A program made the position numbers and the translations under genes. Shown here one piece after another: positions 6,254 through 12,587 of a stretch of 17,206 nt of DNA (within the stretch, counting starts at the first letter, position 1; each line of letters begins with the position of its first letter). Below the pieces are notes generated by a model. The model saw only the letters and a program-made list of their open reading frames with translations. It was not told the origin of the DNA and made no database searches. Origin of the DNA: BS750m-G57 sp964392945 (lineage in GTDB: Bacteria; Planctomycetota; Phycisphaerae; SM23-33); assembly GCA_964392945.1 (NCBI GenBank), contig CAYMSH010000102.1, positions 1-17,206 on the forward strand, given 5' to 3'.

Positions 6254-8782
6254 TTATTCGATATCCGGGATGACTACTTCGCCCCGAATCTGTTCGGCGG
6301 TCTTTACGTAGGCTCCGAAGAAGTTGGAATTGCAGTCCAGCCAGAGCGTGATGCGGCGGAAATCGCTCTTTGACAGCTTTACGGCTTTGTGCTTCTTCAT
6401 TTTTTTTGTGGCCGGTGATTGGTAGGGCTGGCCCTGGATCAATTTGAGAAGTTGCGAGGCCCGGGCTCCGAACTTACCCGGCGTGGTTCGTGTCGGCGTT
6501 CGCCCGGGCGATCGGCCGGAGAATCCGAAAGCAAAACTCTTGCGAGCGATGTCTTCGTGCAGCGGGGCTCCGGCGCATGCCAGGGCGATATACGATTGGC
6601 TCCAGGTCGGCTTGCCTCCGCCGTATCCCGAGCGGCGGGTTGAGGCGGGCGCCCCCGAGAGGTTCGGCGCCTTCTTTGCGTTCTTCTTGTGGCACGGAAC
6701 GCAGTTGCGATCGAGCACTGGTTGGACCAGTCGCGGGTAGAGCACCGGATAGGATCCGTCGGCCTCGGGTCGAAGTTTCGACGCCTTCCTGCCGATCGCC
6801 AGCGGCGTGCGGAGAGTTGTCGGAGCCTTGTGCGGACTGTCGTGACAGCCGGCGCACGCCACGGTCTGGCCGGCCAGCAGATGCGTGCCGGACTGCATGG
6901 ACTGGACCGCCATCCCGCGTGAGTCGAGGGCCTGAAAGTAGACTAACTTGCCGCTGGGTATCTTGAAATATGCGCTGCCGTCGGCTTCCACCGGCGCCAC
7001 GCCGAGCACTCCGCGGCAGAGAGATTCACTCGCCATGCCGATGTCCGGGCGGTTCATCCACGTGTTGTTCCGCTTGGGGAACAGTTGAATGACTCGCAAC
7101 GCCGTGATCCGCGTTCCCTTGGGCCATGACTTTCGCCCGTCATAAACATTCAGACAGAGCACCTCGCCGTAGCCCGGGGCGGGGCGATTGGTTCGGGTCG
7201 AACCAGTCGAGGGTTTGGCGTAGCCCGCTGCGCTGCGGGCTGCCGTCGTAGAGACGATCATCGGCCTGGGGCGCACGCGAAGCGGAGTGGGGCTGAAACA
7301 TCCGATCGCCGGATCACTGTAGAGCAGCTCGTGATTGCCGAAGCTGTCGATGAGATAGAGCCCGAACGAGTCGCGCCCGGTCCCGCATCGCATAGCGCAC
7401 AGGAAGTAGTCTTCGCTCAGCGGCAACGGGGTCGAGTAGTTCATCTTGCCGCGCTCGACTTCGGGGAACCGCTCGTATGGCGTCAGGCGTTTGAGTTGCG
7501 ACATCGCGTCGTCGTCCGGTACTCGCGGGTCCAGGATCACCAGCGATCCGCAGGCGGCGTTGTGGTGCGGAGCGGCTGTGGCCACGAACTTGTGCGAGCC
7601 GGGGATCGGCATGACGTTCTGCTCCTGGTCCGGCCGGGCGTTGCGGCGGATCGGATAATTCCCGTGGATCGCCCGCGGGTCGCGCCCGTCAGGGGTGACA
7701 ATCCACGGATGATGGGCGATGCAGTCGCCGCGATCGATGTAGTCCCATCGCGTGTAGACGATCCGCCCGTCATGGGTGATCGCCGGATGCCACTCGAACG
7801 ACTCGTGAAAGCTGATCGCCGCTATACCAGAACCGTCGGCGTTCATGGTGTGCAGTACGTGGTTCGGCGTCGGTCCGCCGCACCGCGAAACGCCTCCGCG
7901 GCGTTCGGAGACAAATACGACGCGCCCGTCGGGGAGCCATCGCGGCCAGGTGTCGCTGTAGACCCCGTCGGTAAGTTGCCGCAGATCCGAGCCGTCGATG
8001 TTCATCGAGAACAGGTGATTGACCCCTTTGGGGTTGTTCCGCGGGATCCCGCCGGAGCCCTGCAACTGCGAGTAGGCGAAGATCAGGCGTTTGGCGTTGT
8101 AGCTCAGGTCCAGCGAGTTTACGGCTCCGAGCCCGCTCCCGATCCCGCCGGGAGGGCCCAGCCGGAGCTTGCGGCCCTTGAGCCTCCCGCTGGCGACAAC
8201 CGATCGGGCCAGCATGTCTATGACAGCGGGTTTGGCCCCGAACGCTCCGGATAATTTAAACAGTCCGCCGCCGGGTTTGGAGTTCTGATCGCCTGTCGAG
8301 TGGCCCCAGGCGCGATTGCGTTTGATGAACAGGATCGAGTCGAAGTTCAGCAGGGGGTTGGCTAGTGCGATTCTGCGGCGGAGCCGGAATATCTTCGCGA
8401 ACAGGGCTTTGGGGCTCTCCTTGCCGTTTGACGCTCCGGCCAGGCTCTTTAACTCCTTTCGCTCCCGGGAAAAGTCCTTCGCCGGCGCGGCTCGCTGGAT
8501 GTCGGCCAGCAACGCCTTGGTGCGGCGCAGGATTACGCTCACCGGACTCTTGTCGCCAGGCAGGATCAGCGCGTCGCGCCGGTAGACCTGCGACGAGATT
8601 CGCCTGGCCCACGCCGCGTCGGAGATTTGGGCCTTAATGACGCCGAATTGCCGATCGGCTTCCTTAGTCAGATCCAGGCGTACGTCGGCCCGCTCCGGCC
8701 AGGCCGCCTGCGACGTCCGCACCGACGCGGCGCACAGAACAAGAACGGCGAGCCCAAGGCTCCTGGCCATGTTGGCCTGCAT
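6254..8782 (-). CDS. HzsA-related diheme c-type protein with N-terminal extension
   Basis: This 842-residue protein belongs to the family named after the hydrazine synthase alpha subunit; similarity is to the fold, not to proven hydrazine synthesis. The start is ATG 8782: AGGAG lies 6 bases upstream, and it gives a clean Sec signal peptide (MQANMARSLGLAVLVLC, cut near residue 26). A region of about 200 charged residues precedes a TolB/WD40-like beta-propeller (SLDLSYNAKRLIFAYS; LFSMNIDGSDLRQLTDG; PRWLPDGRVVFVS; HPAITHDGRIVYTRWD). Next comes the middle domain, ending in heme motif CAGCH (643-647). A second motif, CVPCH (694-698), follows VQPVLDRN. The terminal block KAVKLSKSDFRRITLWLDCNS corresponds to the KLV...WID block of the family. 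A 27-residue linker (about 510-536) carries a repeat-like insertion with two hairpins. It lies 20 bases after sulfatase B and 21 before sulfatase A, so it is very probably co-transcribed with both. Likely a periplasmic redox or binding protein; substrate unknown. Confidence 0.87.
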   Translation of the reverse strand: MQANMARSLGLAVLVLCAASVRTSQAAWPERADVRLDLTKEADRQFGVIKAQISDAAWARRISSQVYRRDALILPGDKSPVSVILRRTKALLADIQRAAPAKDFSRERKELKSLAGASNGKESPKALFAKIFRLRRRIALANPLLNFDSILFIKRNRAWGHSTGDQNSKPGGGLFKLSGAFGAKPAVIDMLARSVVASGRLKGRKLRLGPPGGIGSGLGAVNSLDLSYNAKRLIFAYSQLQGSGGIPRNNPKGVNHLFSMNIDGSDLRQLTDGVYSDTWPRWLPDGRVVFVSERRGGVSRCGGPTPNHVLHTMNADGSGIAAISFHESFEWHPAITHDGRIVYTRWDYIDRGDCIAHHPWIVTPDGRDPRAIHGNYPIRRNARPDQEQNVMPIPGSHKFVATAAPHHNAACGSLVILDPRVPDDDAMSQLKRLTPYERFPEVERGKMNYSTPLPLSEDYFLCAMRCGTGRDSFGLYLIDSFGNHELLYSDPAIGCFSPTPLRVRPRPMIVSTTAARSAAGYAKPSTGSTRTNRPAPGYGEVLCLNVYDGRKSWPKGTRITALRVIQLFPKRNNTWMNRPDIGMASESLCRGVLGVAPVEADGSAYFKIPSGKLVYFQALDSRGMAVQSMQSGTHLLAGQTVACAGCHDSPHKAPTTLRTPLAIGRKASKLRPEADGSYPVLYPRLVQPVLDRNCVPCHKKNAKKAPNLSGAPASTRRSGYGGGKPTWSQSYIALACAGAPLHEDIARKSFAFGFSGRSPGRTPTRTTPGKFGARASQLLKLIQGQPYQSPATKKMKKHKAVKLSKSDFRRITLWLDCNSNFFGAYVKTAEQIRGEVVIPDIE
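7189..7241 (-). repeat. two adjacent inverted repeats forming an in-frame insertion
   Basis: Two hairpins lie side by side inside the gene: TGGTTCG-N3-CGAACCA (7189-7205) and AGCCCGC-N6-GCGGGCT (7222-7241). They encode residues 514-532, AARSAAGYAKPSTGSTRTN. The linker here is about 19 residues longer than the equivalent linker in the related protein at 2-2050 (RPPVIP...TGTVVLNNVY). The PSTGS core resembles PSAGS of the insertion at 5624-5650. Confidence 0.5.
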
Positions 8783-8788
8783 AATGTG

Positions 8789-8793
8789 CTCCT
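8789..8793 (-). promoter_or_regulatory. Shine-Dalgarno AGGAG deciding the start at 8782
   Basis: AGGAG lies 6 bases before ATG 8782. The upstream in-frame ATG at 8803 overlaps the TAA of sulfatase B by one base but has only AAAAGT before it, and would add MPNQEHI ahead of the signal peptide. The AGGAG site therefore favours 8782. Confidence 0.7.
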
Positions 8794-8802
8794 GATTCGG
8801 CA

Positions 8803-10407
8803 TTACTTTTCGCTAAGTTGCGGGAATTTCTTCTTCGTTGCTGCGTCTCGGTAGGGCCAGCCTTCGTTTTTCTGTTTGGCGCCCGGGGTGGTGCGCCCGT
8901 CGCGGAGGGCTTTGGCCAGGTCGTTGACTAACTCTTCGACGACTTTCGGATGCGTATCCTCGCAGTTCTTCGTTTCGCCGGGATCGTTCTTGAGGTTGTA
9001 GAGCTGGACGAACTTGGCCTGTGTCTTGATGTTCTGTCCCGGCAGGCCCCATCCGCCGCCGCGGTCTTTGGTCAGGATCAGTTTCCAGGGGCCTTTGCGG
9101 ATCGCGAACTTGCCCGAGATCGAATGATGGATCGTAAACGGGCGCGTCGGGCCGGTCTTGCCCTTCAGGCACGGGTAAAACGAGAACGAATCCTCGGCCG
9201 CGCTGTCGGGGATATCGCCTTTCTTGCCGAGCAGTTCGGCGAACGTGGCGAAGAAGTCCGTCGTGCAGATCGTCGCGTCGCTCCTGGAGCCCGGCTTCAC
9301 CTTGCCCGGCCAGCGCACGATGAACGGCACGCGGTGCCCGCCTTCGTAGATCGTGGCCTTGGCGCCGCGCCAGGAGCCCGAGGGTTTGTATCCGGCGGCG
9401 AACATCTTGGGGATCTTCACGTACGGAGCGAACCCGTTGTCGGACGTGAAGATCACCAGCGTGTTGTTCTCGACGCCGGATTCCTTGAGCTGTTCGAGCA
9501 CCTGCGCGACGACCCAATCGGTCTCGGCCATGAAGTCGGCGTACCAACTGTACTGCTTGTACTTGCCCTTGAACTTCTCACCGGGTGTGATCGGCGTGTG
9601 GGGCGAGGTCAGCGGCAGGTAGAGGAAGAACGGTTTTTTCGATGCGTCTTTCGCACGCCGCTTGATGTAACTTCGCGACTCAGAGGCCCAGTCGGCCAGG
9701 CACTTGTGCGCTTCGAAATCTTCGGCGGCCGCCCCGATACGCTGGTACTTGTTGTACTCGTTGTGCGGGAAGCCCTTGTTGACTGTCGGCACGCTGACGG
9801 CGCGATCGTTCCGCAGGTAAACGTACGGCGCCATGTCCAGCGACGAGAGAATGAAAAACGCTTCGTTGAATCCGACGTCCGTCGGCCCGTTCTTAAACGG
9901 CTTGCTGTAGTCGACCCGCCAGGAAGCCGAGCGTTTGGATTTGCCGCGTTTGGCGTCGTTGGGCAGCCGTTCGAAGTCGGCGCCGAGGTGCCACTTGCCG
10001 ACACACGCGGTGTGATAACCGGACTTCTGCATGAAGTTGGGCAGGTTCAAACGTTTGGGGTCCATCAACGCCTTGTCGGTCGCGTTGAATAGCACTCCGC
10101 TCTTGAGCCGGCTGCGCCAGTTGTATCGCCCGGTGAGAATACCGTATCGCGTAGGCGTGCAGACTGACGAAGTGGTGTGTGCGTCGTTGAACAGCATGCC
10201 TTCTTTGACCAGTTGATCCAGCGCCGGAGTCGGAACGATCCCGCCGGCGTAACTCGGCTCGCCGGGGCCCATGTCGTCGGCGAGTATCAGGACGATATTC
10301 GGCGCGCCTTTCGGCGCCGGAGCCGCCGCGGCGCCGCGCCCGATAGCCAGCATCGCCGCACCAGCGGCCGCAGTCTTAAGAAAATCACGTCTGCTCGTTC
10401 GATTCAT
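8803..10407 (-). CDS. Tat-exported arylsulfatase (sulfatase B), Cys-type
   Basis: This 534-residue type I sulfatase is the first gene of the minus-strand cluster. The Tat signal SRRDFLK (5-11) is followed by an alanine-rich stretch ending near AAAAPAP. NIVLILADD gives Asp44/Asp45 as metal ligands. CTPTR (83-87) is the CxPxR signature with Cys83 as formylglycine precursor. GKWHLG (137-142), TSPHTP (His270), TSDNG (Asp323, Asn324) and Lys350 in WRGAKATIYEGGHRVPF complete the usual active-site set; LVQLYNLKNDPGETKNCED is a standard C-terminal motif. All key residues are present, so the enzyme should be active after maturation by an FGE or anSME encoded elsewhere. The ATG has GAGGTG 5 bases upstream. 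Its Tat leader is nearly the same as that of sulfatase A, but the mature proteins differ enough to suggest separate sulfatase subfamilies and therefore different sulfate positions. The substrate is not known. Confidence 0.94.
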   Translation of the reverse strand: MNRTSRRDFLKTAAAGAAMLAIGRGAAAAPAPKGAPNIVLILADDMGPGEPSYAGGIVPTPALDQLVKEGMLFNDAHTTSSVCTPTRYGILTGRYNWRSRLKSGVLFNATDKALMDPKRLNLPNFMQKSGYHTACVGKWHLGADFERLPNDAKRGKSKRSASWRVDYSKPFKNGPTDVGFNEAFFILSSLDMAPYVYLRNDRAVSVPTVNKGFPHNEYNKYQRIGAAAEDFEAHKCLADWASESRSYIKRRAKDASKKPFFLYLPLTSPHTPITPGEKFKGKYKQYSWYADFMAETDWVVAQVLEQLKESGVENNTLVIFTSDNGFAPYVKIPKMFAAGYKPSGSWRGAKATIYEGGHRVPFIVRWPGKVKPGSRSDATICTTDFFATFAELLGKKGDIPDSAAEDSFSFYPCLKGKTGPTRPFTIHHSISGKFAIRKGPWKLILTKDRGGGWGLPGQNIKTQAKFVQLYNLKNDPGETKNCEDTHPKVVEELVNDLAKALRDGRTTPGAKQKNEGWPYRDAATKKKFPQLSEK

Positions 10408-10429
10408 AATGACACCTCAAGTAGTTCAA

Positions 10430-10452
10430 CGCATCATACTCTGAATGATGCG
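10430..10452. promoter_or_regulatory. operator-like inverted repeat CGCATCAT-N7-ATGATGCG
   Basis: This is a perfect 8-base inverted repeat with a 7-base spacer. It starts 23 bases upstream of the sulfatase B ATG and just downstream of the candidate minus-strand -10 (10456-10461). It would overlap the expected transcription start, a usual place for a repressor site. It has no T-run, so it is not a terminator. It could instead form a hairpin in the 5' leader. Confidence 0.45.
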
Positions 10453-10484
10453 CAACTTATAACACAAATGCTTTCTCTTGCCAT

Positions 10485-10501
10485 ATCAGAGCGATTCTGA
10501 T
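10485..10501. promoter_or_regulatory. second inverted repeat ATCAGA-N5-TCTGAT
   Basis: This 6-base perfect inverted repeat lies 52 bases (centre to centre) from the larger palindrome, close to five helical turns. Its right part TCTGATGCAA partly resembles TCTGAATGATGCGCAA at the first palindrome. On the plus strand it falls between the possible -35 and the start of the esterase gene. It could be a second site for the same regulator, but the match is short. Confidence 0.3.
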
Positions 10502-10557
10502 GCAATATAGGGTCCTAGCCGACCCGATCGTATCCCCCGGAATTCAGGAGTGCTGTT

Positions 10558-12402
10558 ATGAAACTGCGTTTGTCTTCGATTGTTGTCGTATCATTGTGCA
10601 TTGCGCTGCTCGCTTCGCTCTGCGGCGCCGCTAAACCGGGCGTCGAGCTTGACGGATTCCGCTGGAAATTCCCCAGCGCCGATCCGATGGAAACAAAGCT
10701 CCGCAAAGGCGCCGTCTGCCGCTCGGCGCTGGTTACCAGGAATCCGAACACGACTGACAACTTCACCGAGAAGCGGAACTTCGGCGGCGAAAAGGGCAAG
10801 CGATACAAAGTCACGCTGCGCTTCCGCGGCGTCGTCGAGCCGATGCGCTACAAAGGCGGCGAAAAGGACGGGAAGCATTTCCTTATCGGTGGTCAGCCCA
10901 ATAACGGCGGGTACAACATATACAAGCTCGATGTCTCATCGCCCAAAGCGCACTACTACCTGAACCGCTGCGATCGCGTGGCGCACGATGTTTTCACGAT
11001 CGACTATACCGTTACGATCGAGATCGACGGCGGCGCCGAACTTATCCTGTCAGGCGACGGGCAGAACGGCAAGATGATCGCCAACTTCAAGAAACTTACC
11101 GTCCCCGGCGTTGAAGAAAAACCGTACAACGGCCAGTTCGCACAGGTCAATGTCGTCGCGGTCAAAGAGGCTGGCGCGGCGACAGCCCAAGCCCAATCGG
11201 ACTGGACTCCGACGAAAAAGGCTATCGCCGACGTGCCGAAGGCCAAAGGCCTTTCGGTAAAGGGCAGGACGCTGGAGGTCTTCCAGCACGGCGTGAAGAA
11301 AGAATGGGGCTACGCCGCGCCGCAGACCGACAGCTTCGTTGTGGTTCACCCGAAAGCCAAACCCAAGACCGCCGCGCCGCTCTACGTTGTTCTCCACTCG
11401 GCCGGGCACGACGTCTGGTCATGCGTCAGATGCACCCGCAGCGGCGGCAATCACGATTTCTACCATTCGCCTGACGATCACTACGCACTGTATCTCGACT
11501 GCCGGGCCAACAAAGGCGACTGGTGGTGGGGCGGCATGTACGGGCGCAACAAGAAACTGACGGAGCTGAACTCCGGTTTCGCCCCCAGGCCTGTCGAACG
11601 CCGCGTGATCGACACCGTCAAGTGGGCGATCAAGGCGTACCAGATCGATCCCAACCGCGTCTACCTGTGCGGAAACTCCATGGGCGGCAGCGGAACGCTC
11701 GGCATCGGCATTCGCAACGGGAATATATTTGCTGCGATCAAGGCCAACGTGCCGGCCGGCGTCGAACACGTTTCGCATCGCATGGGCTTTGCGCCGCACA
11801 GACTTCCGAAAAACGCCAGGCTGTACGACCCGCCGGTCGTGATCGACTATTCGGGCCAGAACGACGGATGGTCCGCCGGCCACGGGCGATTCGCAAAAGC
11901 CATGGGCGATCGCAAGTATCCGCTGCATATGTACTGGGGCCCGTTCGGCCACGCCAACAATCACGAACAGATCATGAAGGTAAACGATCTGATCAACTCG
12001 TTCGATTGGTTGAATGTAAAGCTGAACGAAGCGTACGCCGTTTTCAGCAACGCATCGTGCAACAGCAAGCTGCCCTGGCCGGACAATACTAAAGACAAGG
12101 CCTCCGGCCAGATCAACGCGTTCTTCCGCTGGAAGAACATCGCCGACACGAAGGATAAGCTGGAGATGTCGCTGTTCTTAGTCTCGGCGAAGGACATCAA
12201 GACGAGCTTCGATATCCCCAAAGAAGCGACGGCGGACGTTTCAGTGCGTCGGGTCCAGAACCTCAAGACAACGCCCGGCGCAACGTTCAAGTGGAGTTTC
12301 GGCGCCGCCAGGGGTTCGGTAAAGGCTGACGCCACCGGGCTGATAACCGTTCCGGGCCTGAAAATAACCGCAAAACCGGCGACTTTGACGATCGGCAAGT
12401 AG
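10558..12402 (+). CDS. secreted PHB-depolymerase-like esterase (alpha/beta hydrolase)
   Basis: This 614-residue protein has AGGAG 7 bases before its ATG and a Sec signal peptide cut after about residue 25 (LASLCGAA). Residues 26-215 form a beta-rich domain that I do not recognise. Residues about 220-490 carry an alpha/beta-hydrolase domain: APLYVVLHSAGHD, then VYLCGNSMGGSG with nucleophile Ser374, YSGQNDGW with likely catalytic Asp436, and FGHANNH with His465 or His469. The order and the GxSMGG elbow resemble secreted esterases of the PHB-depolymerase/feruloyl-esterase type, which remove acyl groups from polysaccharides. A beta-rich C-terminal domain (about 500-614) follows. It is transcribed divergently from the sulfatase cluster across a shared control region, so a role on the same substrate is plausible. 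The acyl group and polymer are not shown by the sequence. Confidence 0.82.
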   Translation: MKLRLSSIVVVSLCIALLASLCGAAKPGVELDGFRWKFPSADPMETKLRKGAVCRSALVTRNPNTTDNFTEKRNFGGEKGKRYKVTLRFRGVVEPMRYKGGEKDGKHFLIGGQPNNGGYNIYKLDVSSPKAHYYLNRCDRVAHDVFTIDYTVTIEIDGGAELILSGDGQNGKMIANFKKLTVPGVEEKPYNGQFAQVNVVAVKEAGAATAQAQSDWTPTKKAIADVPKAKGLSVKGRTLEVFQHGVKKEWGYAAPQTDSFVVVHPKAKPKTAAPLYVVLHSAGHDVWSCVRCTRSGGNHDFYHSPDDHYALYLDCRANKGDWWWGGMYGRNKKLTELNSGFAPRPVERRVIDTVKWAIKAYQIDPNRVYLCGNSMGGSGTLGIGIRNGNIFAAIKANVPAGVEHVSHRMGFAPHRLPKNARLYDPPVVIDYSGQNDGWSAGHGRFAKAMGDRKYPLHMYWGPFGHANNHEQIMKVNDLINSFDWLNVKLNEAYAVFSNASCNSKLPWPDNTKDKASGQINAFFRWKNIADTKDKLEMSLFLVSAKDIKTSFDIPKEATADVSVRRVQNLKTTPGATFKWSFGAARGSVKADATGLITVPGLKITAKPATLTIGK

Positions 12403-12500
12403 ATAGAATTCGTCATCGGCGCAAATAAAGTGTAAATAGCCGCAAAGAAAATGCGTTTTCCTGACTAGGACGCTTTAATCGGGCCGGTATAATACCGATC

Positions 12501-12547
12501 CGGCGGACATTCCGCTATGAGCGGTTCATTGCGGCGCGCCGTTTTTT
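12501..12547 (+). terminator. possible terminator or attenuator-like structure
   Basis: CGGCG (12501-12505) can pair with CGCCG (12537-12541), enclosing the hairpin at 12512-12524, and six T follow at 12542-12547. The outer stem is short and the enclosed loop long, so termination is uncertain. If transcription starts near TATAAT 12488-12493, this would be an attenuator in the leader of the next gene. Otherwise it could end transcription from the esterase gene. Confidence 0.22.
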
Positions 12548-12575
12548 ATTGTTTGGAGTCCCGTTCACGCCGACT

Positions 12576-12580
12576 GAGAG
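12576..12580 (+). promoter_or_regulatory. Shine-Dalgarno GAGAG deciding the start at 12588
   Basis: GAGAG lies 7 bases before ATG 12588 and fits that start better than the TTG at 12549. A second ATG two codons downstream (12594) is also possible; it would change the protein by only two residues. Confidence 0.5.
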
Positions 12581-12587
12581 AAAGATC

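Larger units (their letters stand above)
2106..10407 (-). other. five-gene putative operon: sulfatase, heme protein, sulfatase, FG-GAP, hydrolase
   Basis: Five genes on one strand are separated by only 20, 21, 13 and 31 bases, with no visible internal terminators. The single AT-rich upstream region is 10408-10557. Common transcription is the simplest reading. All five products carry export signals (Tat, Sec, Tat, Sec, lipoprotein). Confidence 0.7.
10408..10557. promoter_or_regulatory. divergent control region between sulfatase cluster and esterase
   Basis: This 150-base, AT-richer gap separates the divergent starts at 10407 (minus) and 10558 (plus). On the minus strand TATAAG (10456-10461) is a possible -10, with ATGGCA 17 bases upstream as a weak -35. 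On the plus strand TTGCCA (10478-10483) could be a -35, but I see no good -10 at proper spacing. Two inverted repeats lie inside (10430-10452 and 10485-10501). Shared control of both transcription units is likely by position; the exact promoters are uncertain. Confidence 0.5.
12403..12587 (+). promoter_or_regulatory. intergenic region with -10-like TATAAT and structured leader
   Basis: The palindrome CGGTATAATACCG contains a consensus TATAAT at 12488-12493, but no good -35 stands 16-18 bases upstream; CTGACT (12461-12466) is 21 bases away. Downstream are a small hairpin CCGCT-ATG-AGCGG (12512-12524) and CGGCGCGCCG (12532-12541) followed by six T. GAAAA-TGCG-TTTTC (12447-12460) is a further short palindrome. 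A promoter for the gene at 12588 is likely here; I see no convincing terminator for the esterase gene. Confidence 0.4.

Noticed and set aside
7331..8254. Open frame of 307 codons opposite the HzsA-related gene
   Set aside because: It is antisense to conserved propeller repeats and shows no export signal or domain.
6254..8782. Hydrazine synthase function
   Set aside because: Only the alpha-subunit-like core is present; no beta or gamma subunit or other anammox gene is seen, and three copies sit in a sulfatase context.
8783..8803. ATG 8803 as the start of the HzsA-related gene, overlapping the sulfatase B stop
   Set aside because: AGGAG is correctly spaced for ATG 8782, and the extra residues would precede the signal peptide.
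8950..10092. Open frame of 380 codons on the plus strand opposite sulfatase B
   Set aside because: Its sequence mirrors the sulfatase in reverse, is rich in Arg/Val/Gly with no motif or signal, and has no ribosome binding site.
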